Positions 1 to 16,232 of a stretch of DNA of 64,000 bases are shown here, one piece after another. Numbering within the stretch: the stretch's first letter is position 1; each line of letters begins with the position of its first letter. The translations under genes and the position numbers were made by a program. Below the pieces are notes generated by a model. That model was not told where the DNA came from, made no database searches, and worked only from the letters and a program-made list of their open reading frames with translations. Origin of the DNA: Chelatococcus composti (GTDB lineage Bacteria > Pseudomonadota > Alphaproteobacteria > Rhizobiales > Beijerinckiaceae); the NCBI RefSeq assembly GCF_014201415.1, contig NZ_JACHEH010000003.1:434001-498000 (forward strand), given 5' to 3'.

Positions 1-670
1 TGTTGACAACGAGATGATAGGGGCGCGGATCCTTTGGATCGCGACCCGCCGTGGCCAGCCAATGCACCGCCAGCAGGTAGTGCGGCATAGAGCCGCCAAA
101 CGACAGGATGCGGTGGTTGTCCAGGTCCACCAGCTTCTCCGGCTGGCCGAAGCGCTTGAGATATTCGGTGGATGCATAGACGTGAAAATGCACCGTGAAC
201 AGGCGGCGCTGGATGAGGTCGCCCTGTACCGGCTGGCGCAGGCGGATGGCGACGTCGGCCTGGCGCATGGACAGGTCGAGTTCCTCGTCGGAGAGGATGA
301 GCTCCACACGCACGTCAGGGTAATGGTCCAGGAACTCGCCGATCCGCGGCGTCAGCCAGTTGGTGCCGAGGCCGAGCGTCGTCGTCACGCGCAGGGTGCC
401 TGAGGGGCGCTCGCGCGATTCGGCGAGACGGGCGCGCGTCGCATCGAGTCGCATGGTCATGTCGCGCGCGGCGCGGAAGAGCAGCTCGCCCTGCTCGGTC
501 AGTATGAGCCCGCGGGCGTGGCGGTGAAATAACGGGGCTTTCAGCTCTCGCTCGAGCGCGCTGACCTGTCGGCTGACTGCCGACTGGCTCAGCCCGAGGT
601 CATCGCCGGCGCGCGTGAAGCTGCCCGCCTCAGCGACAGTGTAAAAAATCCTGATCTTGTCCCAATCCAC
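1..670 (-). CDS. lsrB: LysR-family regulator LsrB/VtlR (3' end cut by window edge)
   Basis: About 223 N-terminal residues are visible. They start at a GTG (668-670) and read MDWDKIRIFYTVAEAGSFTR, then a LysR winged helix-turn-helix (LSQSAVSRQVSALE) and the beginning of the substrate-binding domain. The phrases FHRHARGLILTEQGELL and RVTTTLGLGTNWLTP closely resemble LsrB of Sinorhizobium/Agrobacterium and VtlR of Brucella. In those bacteria this regulator controls envelope, redox-stress and small-RNA (abcR) functions. It lies 75 nt downstream of trxB on the same strand, the same arrangement as in rhizobia, which supports orthology. The effector domain and stop codon are outside the window, so domain integrity cannot be judged. 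The name is from remembered family sequence; no search was run. Confidence 0.85.
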   Translation of the reverse strand, partial: MDWDKIRIFYTVAEAGSFTRAGDDLGLSQSAVSRQVSALERELKAPLFHRHARGLILTEQGELLFRAARDMTMRLDATRARLAESRERPSGTLRVTTTLGLGTNWLTPRIGEFLDHYPDVRVELILSDEELDLSMRQADVAIRLRQPVQGDLIQRRLFTVHFHVYASTEYLKRFGQPEKLVDLDNHRILSFGGSMPHYLLAVHWLATAGRDPKDPRPYHLVVN

Positions 671-745
671 GGCCGCCCCCGCTGGCCTTTCCTGCCTGTT
701 GTGCTGGCAGCGCCCGCAGGTTGCTGCCAGCCGATTCTCCGCTAA

Positions 746-2739
<1,994 letters not shown>

Positions 2740-2853
2740 TGTCGGACTCTCTTGCGAACTCGTCGCCCGAATCATACTAAATCAGGCAGTCACCGTGCCC
2801 GTGCCTCGTCGCATGACGCAATCGTCCGGGACCTGCGAGAAGGATAATCGCGC

Positions 2854-3324
2854 TTGCGCGTGGAACTCGACGCGACGGACTGGAAGATCCTGAAGGAGCT
2901 CCAGGCAGACGGCCGTATCACCAACGTGGAGCTGGCGCGGCGCGCCGGCCTCTCCGCGCCCCCCTGCCTCAGGCGTGTGCGGGCACTCGAGGAGGCCGGC
3001 ATCATCCGGGGCTACCGGGCGATTCTCGATCAGCGGCTGCTCGGCTTCGACGTCACCTGCTTCGCTATGGTCAATCTCGCAAGCCAGGCCGAGGCCGACC
3101 TTGACGCCTTTGCCGCGCGCGTCCGCCAGATGCCGCTGGTACGCGAATGCTGGACCCTGTCCGGCGAGACGGATTTTCTCCTCAAGTGCGTGGCGCCGGA
3201 CCTGCGCGCCTTCCAGTCGTTCGTGCTGGAGCTGACGGCCACGCCGAACGTGCGCAACGTGCGCACGGCGCTGACGCTCGACCTCGTCAAGGACGAGCCT
3301 ATCGTCCCGGTGCTCGAGGGGTAG
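2854..3324 (+). CDS. lrp: Lrp/AsnC-family transcriptional regulator
   Basis: A 156-residue protein with an N-terminal helix-turn-helix (residues about 5-55, DWKILKELQADGRITNVELARRAGLS in segments) and a C-terminal RAM/AsnC ligand-binding domain (about 65-150). The start is TTG at 2854, chosen because GAGAAGGA at 2837-2844 stands 9 nt upstream; a GTG at 2860 is the alternative. It is divergent from the ELM1-trxB-lsrB group, a linkage also seen in rhizobia. Such proteins sense amino acids, and several relatives are global regulators. The target genes cannot be read from the sequence. Confidence 0.9.
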   Translation: MRVELDATDWKILKELQADGRITNVELARRAGLSAPPCLRRVRALEEAGIIRGYRAILDQRLLGFDVTCFAMVNLASQAEADLDAFAARVRQMPLVRECWTLSGETDFLLKCVAPDLRAFQSFVLELTATPNVRNVRTALTLDLVKDEPIVPVLEG

Positions 3325-3408
3325 GGGGCGGGCTAGCGGAACGCCCGTTCCCGAGCCCGACATCAGATGGCGGCTGTCCGCCGCCCTGCCCCGGAGAATC
3401 TCCTCCGG

Positions 3409-3963
3409 CTACCGCCCGACGATCTGGCGCTTGACCCAGTCGGCGTAGAGCTGGGCGATGGTGGCCGCGCGCCGCTGCTCGTTGTCGGCGAGATACCAGG
3501 GGCCGGAATAGCTGGAGGGCAGGGCGAAGAGGATCGGGTAGCGGGCCTGGATGTCGCCCCTGCGGGAGACGATGAGCGCCTCGCCGTCGAGATAGTCGCT
3601 GTCCGAGCCGCCCTCGGCGTAGTCTATCCCTCCGATGCGGATGGAGCTGCTACCCGCCCAGGCCGAGAGGGTGAGGCTCTTGAGGCGGACCACAAGGCGC
3701 GGAGCGGTGCGGTCGCGCGGGGCGAGCCGGTCGGCGAAGGCGCTCGCGAGCGCATCCGACAGCCGGTCGCCGACGAGCGTGGCGAAGGGGCCCTGGCCCT
3801 GGGCGACCAGCGCCGAGACGTCGACCGAGATGGAAGAGAGGCGCAGGTTCGCGGCCTCGTCCGCCGGCAGCGGTGACGTTTGCGGCGTGACACAGGCGCC
3901 GAGCGCCAGTGTGCCGGCGAGCGCGGCCAGGCCGAGGAGGTAACGACGCGACACCGCTGCCAT
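3409..3963 (-). CDS. Predicted outer-membrane or periplasmic lipoprotein, unknown function
   Basis: A 184-residue protein with a clear lipoprotein signal: a positively charged SRRYLLG start, a hydrophobic stretch, and the lipobox ALGAC with the lipidated cysteine at residue 24. The mature part (25-184) has no motif I recognise with certainty. It has alternating hydrophobic strands (RLVVRLKSLTLSAW) and a tyrosine-rich tail, and I cannot assign a function. It lies 22 nt downstream of greA on the same strand, so co-transcription is likely. It converges with the Lrp gene. Confidence 0.8.
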   Translation of the reverse strand: MAAVSRRYLLGLAALAGTLALGACVTPQTSPLPADEAANLRLSSISVDVSALVAQGQGPFATLVGDRLSDALASAFADRLAPRDRTAPRLVVRLKSLTLSAWAGSSSIRIGGIDYAEGGSDSDYLDGEALIVSRRGDIQARYPILFALPSSYSGPWYLADNEQRRAATIAQLYADWVKRQIVGR

Positions 3964-3985
3964 CAGAAAAACTCCGGAAGGCGGA

Positions 3986-4459
3986 TCAGCCGAAGGTGAC
4001 GTTGATGATCTCGTACGACTTTCCGCCGCCCGGAGTCACCACCTCGACGCTGTCGCCGACGGACTTGCCGATGAGGGCGCGGGCGATGGGCGAGGTGATG
4101 GAGACCCGGCCGGAATGGACGTCGGCCTCGGGCTCCCCGACGATCTGGTAGACCTTCTCCTCCTCCGTGTCCTCGTCGACGAGGGTCACGGTGGCGCCGA
4201 ACTTCACCGTCTTGCCGTTGAGCTTGCTGAGATCGATCACGTCGGCGCGGGACAGGATGCTCTCCAGCTCCTGGATTCGGCCCTCGTTGAGGCTCTGCGC
4301 TTCCTTGGCGGCGTGGTACTCCGCGTTCTCCGACAGATCGCCGAGCGCACGCGCCTCTGCGATCGCCTGGATGATGCGCGGACGCTCCTCCTGCTGGCGG
4401 CGCCTGAGCTCCGCTTCAAGGGCCGCATAGCCAGAGGGGGTCATCGGGATCTTTTCCAT
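3986..4459 (-). CDS. greA: Transcription elongation factor GreA
   Basis: A 157-residue protein of standard GreA length. The N-terminal antiparallel coiled coil (residues 1-75) carries the catalytic-tip acidic motif [16 protein letters not shown], which enters the RNA polymerase secondary channel and stimulates cleavage of backtracked RNA. The C-terminal FKBP-like domain (80-157) ends [19 protein letters not shown]. The start [10 protein letters not shown] at 4457-4459 matches the family; the open frame extends upstream but that stretch is not GreA-like. It is preceded by carB on the same strand with a 94-nt gap. Confidence 0.98.
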   Translation of the reverse strand: MEKIPMTPSGYAALEAELRRRQQEERPRIIQAIAEARALGDLSENAEYHAAKEAQSLNEGRIQELESILSRADVIDLSKLNGKTVKFGATVTLVDEDTEEEKVYQIVGEPEADVHSGRVSITSPIARALIGKSVGDSVEVVTPGGGKSYEIINVTFG

Positions 4460-4553
4460 CGCGTACGTTCTCTCACAACAAAGACACCGCCCGGGGCCGG
4501 AGTCCGGACCCCGTGACGCGTGATGAAACTCGACGTGTTGCGGCCTGCGTCTC

Positions 4554-7880
<3,327 letters not shown>

Positions 7881-7938
7881 GCGTGTCGCTCGCGTCTTCG
7901 TCGTATCTGGGCACCCGGCGCGGCACGGCCGGGCACAT

Positions 7939-7961
7939 AAAAAAAGGCCGCGCCGTCGGCC
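7939..7961 (-). terminator. Intrinsic terminator or attenuator between carA and carB
   Basis: Read on the minus strand, a 5-bp GC-only stem (GGCCG/CGGCC, loop ACGGCG, 7946-7961) is followed by seven T residues (7939-7945). It lies downstream of carA and 59 nt before the carB start. The stem is short but the U-tract is strong. It could end carA transcription or act as an attenuator for carB. Confidence 0.6.
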
Positions 7962-8193
7962 TTCCATGAGAGCCGGAGCGCGTCCCCGTGTGCAGCGTGG
8001 CGGGGTCCTGCTCCGTCCACGTTCCGGCCCTCTTAGACGAGAATCACCGATGTGGAAAGGGCGGTGCGCCTGCGCGGCCGGTCCGGCCCGGTCGCGCGTC
8101 CGGTCGGCCGCGGAGCAGGGCAGGCCGCGTGCCGTGTTCCCGAGCGTTGACGCGACAGGAAGGGCCGGGCCTGCCCCGGTCCGGCGCTGTGCC
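7962..8193. other. Non-coding part of the carA-carB gap
   Basis: Together with the terminator and the carB leader this makes a 313-nt gap between two genes that are often adjacent. I see GC-rich sequence, no convincing open frame with family similarity, and no recognisable riboswitch. A carB promoter may lie here but I cannot place it. Confidence 0.5.
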
Positions 8194-9408
8194 TCAGCCC
8201 TGCCGGGCTGCGGCCTTGTGCTTGTCCATCATCTCGACGAAACGGTCGAAGAGATAGTGGCTGTCCTGCGGGCCGGGCGAGGCTTCCGGGTGGTGCTGCA
8301 CAGAGAAGGCCGGGCGGTCCTTCAGCGCGATGCCGCAGTTGGAGCCGTCGAAGAGCGAGACGTGCGTCTCCTCCACATTGTCTGGCAGGCTGTCGCGGTC
8401 GATGGCGAAGCCGTGGTTCATGGACACGATCTCCACCTTGCCGGTGGTGTAGTCTTTGACCGGGTGGTTCGCGCCGTGATGGCCCTGGTGCATCTTGACG
8501 GTCTTCGCTCCCACCGCGAGACCGAGCATCTGGTGGCCGAGGCAGATGCCGAAGGTCGGCACCTTGCGGTCGAGCAGGGCGCGGATCAGCGGCACGGCAT
8601 ATTCGCCGGTGGCGGCCGGGTCGCCCGGACCGTTGGAGAGGAAGACGCCGTCGGGCGAAAGGGCGAGCACCTCCTCGGCGGTCGCCGTCGCCGGCACCAC
8701 CGTGACCTTGCAGCCGCGCGCCGCAAGCAGGCGCAGGATGTTGCGCTTGACGCCGTAGTCGATGGCGACGACGTGGTGCCTCGCCTCGCCCTCACGCCGG
8801 CCGTAGCCCTTGCCGAGCGTCCAGGTGGTCTCGTCCCACTCGTATCGCTGCGTGGTGCCGACGAGGGGCACGAGGTCGAGCCCGTCCATGGAGGGGACCT
8901 CGGCGGCGCGCTTCTTCAGGCGCTCGATGTCGAAGTTGCCGGTGGGATCGTGCGCGATGACGGCATTGGGCATGCCCTTCTCGCGGATGAGGGCGGTGAG
9001 CGCCCTGGTGTCGATGCCGGACAGGCCGACGATGCCGCGTGCCTTGAGCCAGGCGTCGAGGTGGCGTGTAGCGCGCCAGTTCGAGGGCTCTGTCACGTCG
9101 GCGTGGACGACGATGCCGCGCACCTCGGCCGAGCCGGCCATGTTGACCGTCTCGATATCCTCGTCGTTGACGCCGACATTGCCGATGTGGGGAAAGGTGA
9201 AGGTGATGATCTGCCCGGCGTAGGAGGGATCCGTGAGAATCTCCTCGTAGCCCGTCATCGCGGTGTTGAAACAGACCTCGCCGGTCGATTCCCCGATCGC
9301 CCCGAGGCCGAAGCCCTCGAGCACGGTGCCGTCCGCCAGGACGAGGACAGCGGTCGCGCGCGGCTCTTCCCAACCGCCCGCCATTGCGTCGTCTTGCAGC
9401 ATCGCCAT
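8194..9408 (-). CDS. carA: Carbamoyl-phosphate synthase small subunit (glutaminase)
   Basis: A protein of about 404 residues. The N-terminal CPSase small-chain domain ([47 protein letters not shown]) is followed by a class I glutamine amidotransferase domain. The nucleophile cysteine is in [13 protein letters not shown] and the His/Glu pair in HHPEASPGP. It hydrolyses glutamine and channels ammonia to CarB. Three in-frame ATGs compete. I prefer the one at 9406-9408, after a GAGGG; 9450 and 9384 are alternatives. It is divergent from the YqeY-like gene across 160 nt. Confidence 0.96.
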   Translation of the reverse strand: MAMLQDDAMAGGWEEPRATAVLVLADGTVLEGFGLGAIGESTGEVCFNTAMTGYEEILTDPSYAGQIITFTFPHIGNVGVNDEDIETVNMAGSAEVRGIVVHADVTEPSNWRATRHLDAWLKARGIVGLSGIDTRALTALIREKGMPNAVIAHDPTGNFDIERLKKRAAEVPSMDGLDLVPLVGTTQRYEWDETTWTLGKGYGRREGEARHHVVAIDYGVKRNILRLLAARGCKVTVVPATATAEEVLALSPDGVFLSNGPGDPAATGEYAVPLIRALLDRKVPTFGICLGHQMLGLAVGAKTVKMHQGHHGANHPVKDYTTGKVEIVSMNHGFAIDRDSLPDNVEETHVSLFDGSNCGIALKDRPAFSVQHHPEASPGPQDSHYLFDRFVEMMDKHKAAARQG

Positions 9409-9568
9409 GATCAGTTTAAGCCCTCGGCCGACGCCATCACGTCCGGCCATGAAAAATCGGGCCGGCCGCCTGCGACCGTCCGCGCCACTGGCGGCGGAAC
9501 CTAAGAAGCGCGGGCGCCGGCGTCAATGTACTTGTCGTGATGGATGTCACAACCAAGAGAGGATCGTC

Positions 9569-10021
9569 ATGCGCGCACGCTTCACAGAGGCCATGAAGGA
9601 AGCCATGCGGGCGGGCGACAAGCCACGGCTCGCGACCGTGCGGCTCATCCAGGCCGCGCTGAAGGAGAAGGACATCGAGGCGCGCGGCGCCGGCCGGACC
9701 GAGGCGAGCGAGGAGGAGATCCTCGCCATGCTGCAGAAGATGATCAAGCAGCGCCAGGAGTCGGCCGAGATCTACGAGAAGGGCGGGCGGCCGGAGCTGG
9801 CGGAGCAGGAGAGGGCCGAGATCGCCGTCATTGCCTCCTTCCTGCCGCAGCAGATGGACGAGGCGGAGGTCGGCGCGGCCATCGACGCCGCCATTGCCGA
9901 GACGGGCGCTGCCGGCATCAAGGACATGGGCAAGGTCATCGGCGCGCTGAAGGCGAAATATGCCGGTCGCATGGATTTCGCCAAGGCGAGCGCCATGGTG
10001 AAGGCCAAGCTCGCCGGCTGA
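9569..10021 (+). CDS. GatB/YqeY domain protein
   Basis: A 150-residue protein made up of one GatB/YqeY domain (MRARFTEAMKEAMRAGDK to the C-terminal MDFAKASAMVKAKLAG), the helical domain also found at the end of the amidotransferase subunit GatB. The free-standing form may bind tRNA, but its role is not settled. The start at 9569 follows GAGAGGA with 5-nt spacing. It lies just upstream of dnaG, a linkage common in bacteria where a yqeY gene sits near the rpsU-dnaG-rpoD region. Confidence 0.93.
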   Translation: MRARFTEAMKEAMRAGDKPRLATVRLIQAALKEKDIEARGAGRTEASEEEILAMLQKMIKQRQESAEIYEKGGRPELAEQERAEIAVIASFLPQQMDEAEVGAAIDAAIAETGAAGIKDMGKVIGALKAKYAGRMDFAKASAMVKAKLAG

Positions 10022-10216
10022 CCCCGCGGTGGCCGGTTTTTTCCGGCGCCTGTGAGTTCAGTGGATAACGCGCCGAAGGCGTTGCCGAAAAGCAGCTGGC
10101 GGGCGGACCTGCCTGCGCTCCGGTGTGGACAGTCAGTTGTGCGCCGGCTGCACGCGACAAGCGCGCCGGCCACGCTAGAATGAGGCGCCGGGCGGCATTT
10201 GCAGGAGACAAGCGGG

Positions 10217-12184
10217 TTGCGCTTTCCGCCTTCCATCCTCGACGAGATCAGGGCGCGGCTGCCGGTGTCGGCGGTGGTGGGCAAGCGCGTGCGGCTCATC
10301 AAGGCGGGACGGGAGTGGAAGGGCCTGTCGCCCTTCAACCCGGAGAAGACCCCGTCCTTCTACGTCAACGACCAGAAGGGCTTCTATCACTGCTTCTCCT
10401 CCGGCAAGCACGGCGACATCTTCACCTTCCTGATGGAGGTAGAGGGGCTTTCCTTTCCCGAGGCGGTGGAGCGGCTCGCGGCCGAGGCAGGGGTGACGCT
10501 GCCTAAGGCCTCGCGCGAGGCGGCGGCCCAGGAGGAGAAGCGCAAGAGCCTGCACGATGTGCTGGAACTTGCCGCCGCCTTCTTCGAGGCGATGCTCGCC
10601 GGGCCCGAAGGGGCGAAGGCGCGGGACTATCTCGCCGGCCGCGGCCTCGGGCCGGAAATCCAGCGGCGCTTCCGCATCGGCTATGCGCCGGCCGACCGCT
10701 TCGCGCTGCGCGATCACCTCGCCGGCAAGGGCGTGCCGGCCGAGATGATGATCGAGGCGGGGCTGCTCGTGACGGGCGAGGACGTCGCCGTCCCCTATGA
10801 TCGTTTCCGCGACCGGGTGATGTTTCCCATTGCCGACATGCGGGGGCGCGTGGTCGCCTTCGGCGGACGGGCGATGAGCGCCGACGTGCCGGCAAAATAC
10901 CTCAACTCGCCCGAGACGCCGCTCTTCCACAAGGGGCGGCTGCTCTACAACCACCATCACGCCCGCAAGGCGGCGCACGAGAGGGGGACGGTCATCGCCG
11001 TCGAGGGCTACGTCGACGTCATCTCCCTCAGCGCGGCGGGCATCCATCACGCGGTCGCGCCGCTCGGCACGGCACTGACAGAGGAGCAGCTCGGCCTTTT
11101 GTGGCGCATGGCTGACGAGCCGATCCTGTGCTTCGACGGCGACAAGGCCGGACAGCGTGCCGCCTTCCGCGCCATCGACGTGGCGCTGCCCGTGCTGCAG
11201 CCCGGCAAATCGCTGCGCTTTGCACTGCTGCCCGAGGGGCAGGATCCGGATGACCTCGTGCGCAGCCGCGGGCCGGCGGCGATGGAGGCTGTGCTGGCGC
11301 AGGCGCGGCCGCTCTCCGACATGCTGTGGGCGCGGGAGCTGGAGGCCGGACCGTTCGACACGCCGGAGCGGCGTGCGGCGCTGGAGCGGCGCATCGGCGA
11401 GGTGCTCGGCCAGATCCGCGACGAGGTGCTTCGCCGGCACTATCGCGCAGAATTGATGGCGCGCCTCGGGGAGCTCGCCCCTGCCGGTGCCGTGCCGGTG
11501 GCCGCGGGCGGCCGCGGCAGGCCTTGGCGCGGGCGCGAGGGCGCCGGCGCGCGCGGCTATGGCCGCGCGGCGGGCGGCTGGCGGGGCGGCGCGGGCGCAC
11601 ACACGGCCGCCGTCGCCCCGATGCCGAAGGCGAGCCCGCTGCTTGCGCGCCATCCGCTGTTCGCGTCCAGCGAGCCGACCGTTTCCCCGCGTGAGGCCTT
11701 GATCCTCATGACGCTGCTCGTCCATCCGCGCCTGCTGGAGGAGCATGGCGAGACCATCGCCACGCTCGATTTTGCTGACGCCCAGGCAGAGCGCTTCAGG
11801 GCCGCGCTGGTCGATGCGGCGGCGGAGGGGATCAGCGATGGCGCCGTCATCGCCGCGCGGCTGGAGCGCGCCGGGCTTGGCCCCGTGATGGAGCGCTTCC
11901 GCCGCGCAGTGCGCCCCGGCGACGCTTGGGTACTTGAATCGGAAGCCGAATTGTCGGATGTGGAGACTGCGCTGCGTCAGGCCATCATCTTGCAAAGGCG
12001 CCGCCGCTCGCTACATAGCGAGTTGAAGGCGGCCGAACGCGCATTGGCGCAAGACGACAGCGAGGCCAACCTCGTGCTGTTGTGCGAACTGCAGGCGCAG
12101 ATAACATCGCTCGACGGCGCCGAGGCCGAGGTGGAGGCGATCCGGACTCAGGCCGGCCCCCCTGCACCGGGAAGTAGCTCATGA
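10217..12184 (+). CDS. dnaG: DNA primase, with degenerate zinc-binding motif
   Basis: A 655-residue primase that makes RNA primers for replication. The start is TTG at 10217 (MRFPPSILDEIRARL, AGGAG nine nt upstream), matching relatives. The N-terminal zinc-ribbon fold is recognisable (GREWKGLSPFNPEKTPSFYV, FYHCFSSGKHGD), but three of four CHC2 metal ligands are replaced: Ser38, Asn41 and Ser62, with only Cys59 kept. The TOPRIM domain is intact (VIAVEGYVDVISL and CFDGDKAGQRAAFRA). A Gly/Ala/Arg-rich linker (about residues 415-470) joins the C-terminal helicase-interaction domain. rpoD follows 208 nt downstream, the classical order. Confidence 0.97.
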   Translation: MRFPPSILDEIRARLPVSAVVGKRVRLIKAGREWKGLSPFNPEKTPSFYVNDQKGFYHCFSSGKHGDIFTFLMEVEGLSFPEAVERLAAEAGVTLPKASREAAAQEEKRKSLHDVLELAAAFFEAMLAGPEGAKARDYLAGRGLGPEIQRRFRIGYAPADRFALRDHLAGKGVPAEMMIEAGLLVTGEDVAVPYDRFRDRVMFPIADMRGRVVAFGGRAMSADVPAKYLNSPETPLFHKGRLLYNHHHARKAAHERGTVIAVEGYVDVISLSAAGIHHAVAPLGTALTEEQLGLLWRMADEPILCFDGDKAGQRAAFRAIDVALPVLQPGKSLRFALLPEGQDPDDLVRSRGPAAMEAVLAQARPLSDMLWARELEAGPFDTPERRAALERRIGEVLGQIRDEVLRRHYRAELMARLGELAPAGAVPVAAGGRGRPWRGREGAGARGYGRAAGGWRGGAGAHTAAVAPMPKASPLLARHPLFASSEPTVSPREALILMTLLVHPRLLEEHGETIATLDFADAQAERFRAALVDAAAEGISDGAVIAARLERAGLGPVMERFRRAVRPGDAWVLESEAELSDVETALRQAIILQRRRRSLHSELKAAERALAQDDSEANLVLLCELQAQITSLDGAEAEVEAIRTQAGPPAPGSSS

Positions 12185-12392
12185 TGCGGGCCGTAGGCAA
12201 GATGCGCCGGCCACGAAACTTGTGGTCGACAGGTGAAGCCGGGAGATGGTTAACGGTTAGGCAAACGATCTTTGGCTTGATCGGCAGATGAGTGATTTGG
12301 GTGGCCCGGCACAGGCCGGCGCTGCCTTTTCGTCTGTTGTGGCCGGAGAGCCAGCCGGGAGCGATGGACCGGGGCGAGTGGAGCAGTCAAAT

Positions 12393-14369
<1,977 letters not shown>

Positions 14370-14394
14370 GCTTCCCGGAAAGCCGGGACGACAG

Positions 14395-14419
14395 GGGCGG
14401 CCGACGGGCCGCCCTTTTT
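14395..14419 (+). terminator. Rho-independent terminator after rpoD
   Basis: A perfect 8-bp stem GGGCGGCC/GGCCGCCC (14395-14402 and 14407-14414, loop GACG) is followed by TTTTT (14415-14419). It lies 26 nt after the rpoD stop and ends the dnaG-rpoD unit. Confidence 0.93.
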
Positions 14420-14538
14420 CTTGGCCGCGCGATCTTTCCTGGCCGCGTGGTCGCTGCTGCCTGCTGAGCCCTGAACAGAGATGGAATTCACCGGCGGCCC
14501 CTTGGCGCGGGCGCCCTCCGATCCCAATATACTGGGCC

Positions 14539-15921
14539 ATGACCACGGAAGAGATCTCCTCCCGTCCGTCTCTTGCGGCGCCGCTTGCGGATGCGTCGGG
14601 ACCGGCCGTGGGCGACGGCGCCGTGCAGGGCAAGGCGGCGGCCGTTGCCGGCGACGGCGCGCCGATCGCCGTGGCGAAGGCCGAAGCCGCCGCCCGTGCG
14701 AAGCCGCTGCATTTTGACTGCCCCCAGTGCGACAGCGCCTATGAGCTCGCCGGCCGTCTTTCCCCCGATGGCCTGAGGGCGAGCATGGCCCTGCGCGACT
14801 GGCTGCTGAGCGAGGCGCGGCAGATGCGCGATTCCGGCCCCATCGTCGCCGGCATGTGCGAGCGTATGCTCGCGGCGGGGCTGCCGATCGACCGCGTGTC
14901 GCTCACGGTCAAGACCCTGCACTCGCGCCACGCCGCCATCTCGCGCACCTGGATCAAGGGCGCGGGCGTCACACTGCAGGCGTTTCCCTATCGGGTGGAA
15001 TCGCACGGTGGCTATCTGCGCAGCCCGTTCTACGCGGTGCATCAGACGCGCCGGCCGCTGCAGCTGTGGCTGCCGAATACGCCGGATGACAGTTACGGCA
15101 TCGTGCCCGAGCTGAAGGAGGCCGGCTACACGCACTATCTGTGCTTCCCGGTGTTCTTCGCCAACGGCGACGCGAACGGCATCGCCTTCGCGACGAAGTC
15201 CGCCGCCGGATTTTCGCCCGAGCACCAGGCGCTGATCGAGGCGCTCATGCCGGCCATCGGCGCCGTCATGGAGATCGCCGCCGGCTACGCCACGCTCGGC
15301 CATGTGCTGCGGACCTACATCGGCGACGAACCCCACAGGAGGGTGCTGTCGGGCGACGTGCGGCGCGGGGAGGTGACGCGCATCCGCTCGGCGATCCTGT
15401 TCGCCGACATGCGCGGCTACACGCGCCTCACCTCCAGCCTTGCGCCGGAGGAGACAGTCGATCTGCTCAACGCCTATTTCGACTGCCTGGTGCCGCCCAT
15501 CGAGAGCGAGGGCGGCGAGGTGCTGAAATACATGGGCGATGGTCTGCTCGCCATCTTCCGGGATCGTGGCGACGACACGGGCGCGGCCGCACAGTCGGCG
15601 CTCGACGCCGCGCAGTCGGGGCTCGCGCGCCTGGCCTTGGCCAACGATAGCGGCGCGTTCCGCATCAGGCTCGCCGCCGGCATCGCCCTGCACCACGGCG
15701 AGGCGGCCTACGGCAACGTTGGCTCCGGCGACCGGCTGGACTTCACCGTGGTCGGGCGGGACGTCAACGTGACGAGCCGCGTCGCCAAGCTCAACCGCCA
15801 GCTCGGCGAGCCGCTGCTGATGACGCGTGCGTTCGTGGAGCACCTCTGGGCCGATCCGCAGCGGCTCGGCCATTACGAGCTCGATGGCCTGAGCGACGCG
15901 GTGGAGGTCTACCGGCCCTAG
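14539..15921 (+). CDS. Class III adenylate/guanylate cyclase with N-terminal sensory region
   Basis: A 460-residue protein. The C-terminal catalytic domain (about 280-460) has both metal-binding aspartates (Asp290 in ILFADMRGYT, Asp334 in YMGDG), a purine-specifying lysine (Lys330 in EVLKYMGDG) that favours ATP, and NVTSR with the transition-state Asn and Arg. It should therefore be an active adenylate cyclase. The first 250 residues are GAF-like in flavour (SHGGYLRSPFYAVHQTRRPL, CFPVFFANGDANGIAFATK) and contain a CPQC pair at 61-64; their ligand is unknown. No membrane segment is seen. Its stop overlaps the convergent azlD stop by 4 nt. Confidence 0.9.
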   Translation: MTTEEISSRPSLAAPLADASGPAVGDGAVQGKAAAVAGDGAPIAVAKAEAAARAKPLHFDCPQCDSAYELAGRLSPDGLRASMALRDWLLSEARQMRDSGPIVAGMCERMLAAGLPIDRVSLTVKTLHSRHAAISRTWIKGAGVTLQAFPYRVESHGGYLRSPFYAVHQTRRPLQLWLPNTPDDSYGIVPELKEAGYTHYLCFPVFFANGDANGIAFATKSAAGFSPEHQALIEALMPAIGAVMEIAAGYATLGHVLRTYIGDEPHRRVLSGDVRRGEVTRIRSAILFADMRGYTRLTSSLAPEETVDLLNAYFDCLVPPIESEGGEVLKYMGDGLLAIFRDRGDDTGAAAQSALDAAQSGLARLALANDSGAFRIRLAAGIALHHGEAAYGNVGSGDRLDFTVVGRDVNVTSRVAKLNRQLGEPLLMTRAFVEHLWADPQRLGHYELDGLSDAVEVYRP

Positions 15922-16232
15922 AGGAGGGGGATCGGCAGCGCCCTCAGCAGGGCAGCGCAGGCGACGCCGGCCAGCATGGCGCCGACGGCGCTCCGTGTGA
16001 GCACCATCACCAGCCCCGCCGTCGCCACCGCCAGTACCGCCGTCGGCCCACCCTTGACGGCGGCAGGCACGACCAGCGCCACGATGACCGACACGGCGAG
16101 ATGGCGCAGGAATGCCTCGATACGCGGCGTGATCGGCACGAAGCTCATGATGACGACGCCGCCGATGCGCGTGAGGAAAGTGACCGCCGCCATGAGGGCG
16201 ATGGCGAGGAAGGCGGTCGTCCCGTCAACCAT
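15918..16232 (-). CDS. azlD: AzlD-family branched-chain amino acid exporter subunit
   Basis: A 104-residue, very hydrophobic protein with about four membrane segments (FLAIALMAAVTFLTRIGGVV, SVIVALVVPAAVKGG, AVLAVATAGLVMVLTR, GAMLAGVACAALLRA). Size and position right after azlC identify it as the small AzlD partner (AzlCD / YgaZH type). Its start overlaps the end of azlC by 8 nt, suggesting translational coupling. Substrate is inferred from the family. Confidence 0.9.
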   Translation of the reverse strand: MVDGTTAFLAIALMAAVTFLTRIGGVVIMSFVPITPRIEAFLRHLAVSVIVALVVPAAVKGGPTAVLAVATAGLVMVLTRSAVGAMLAGVACAALLRALPIPLL

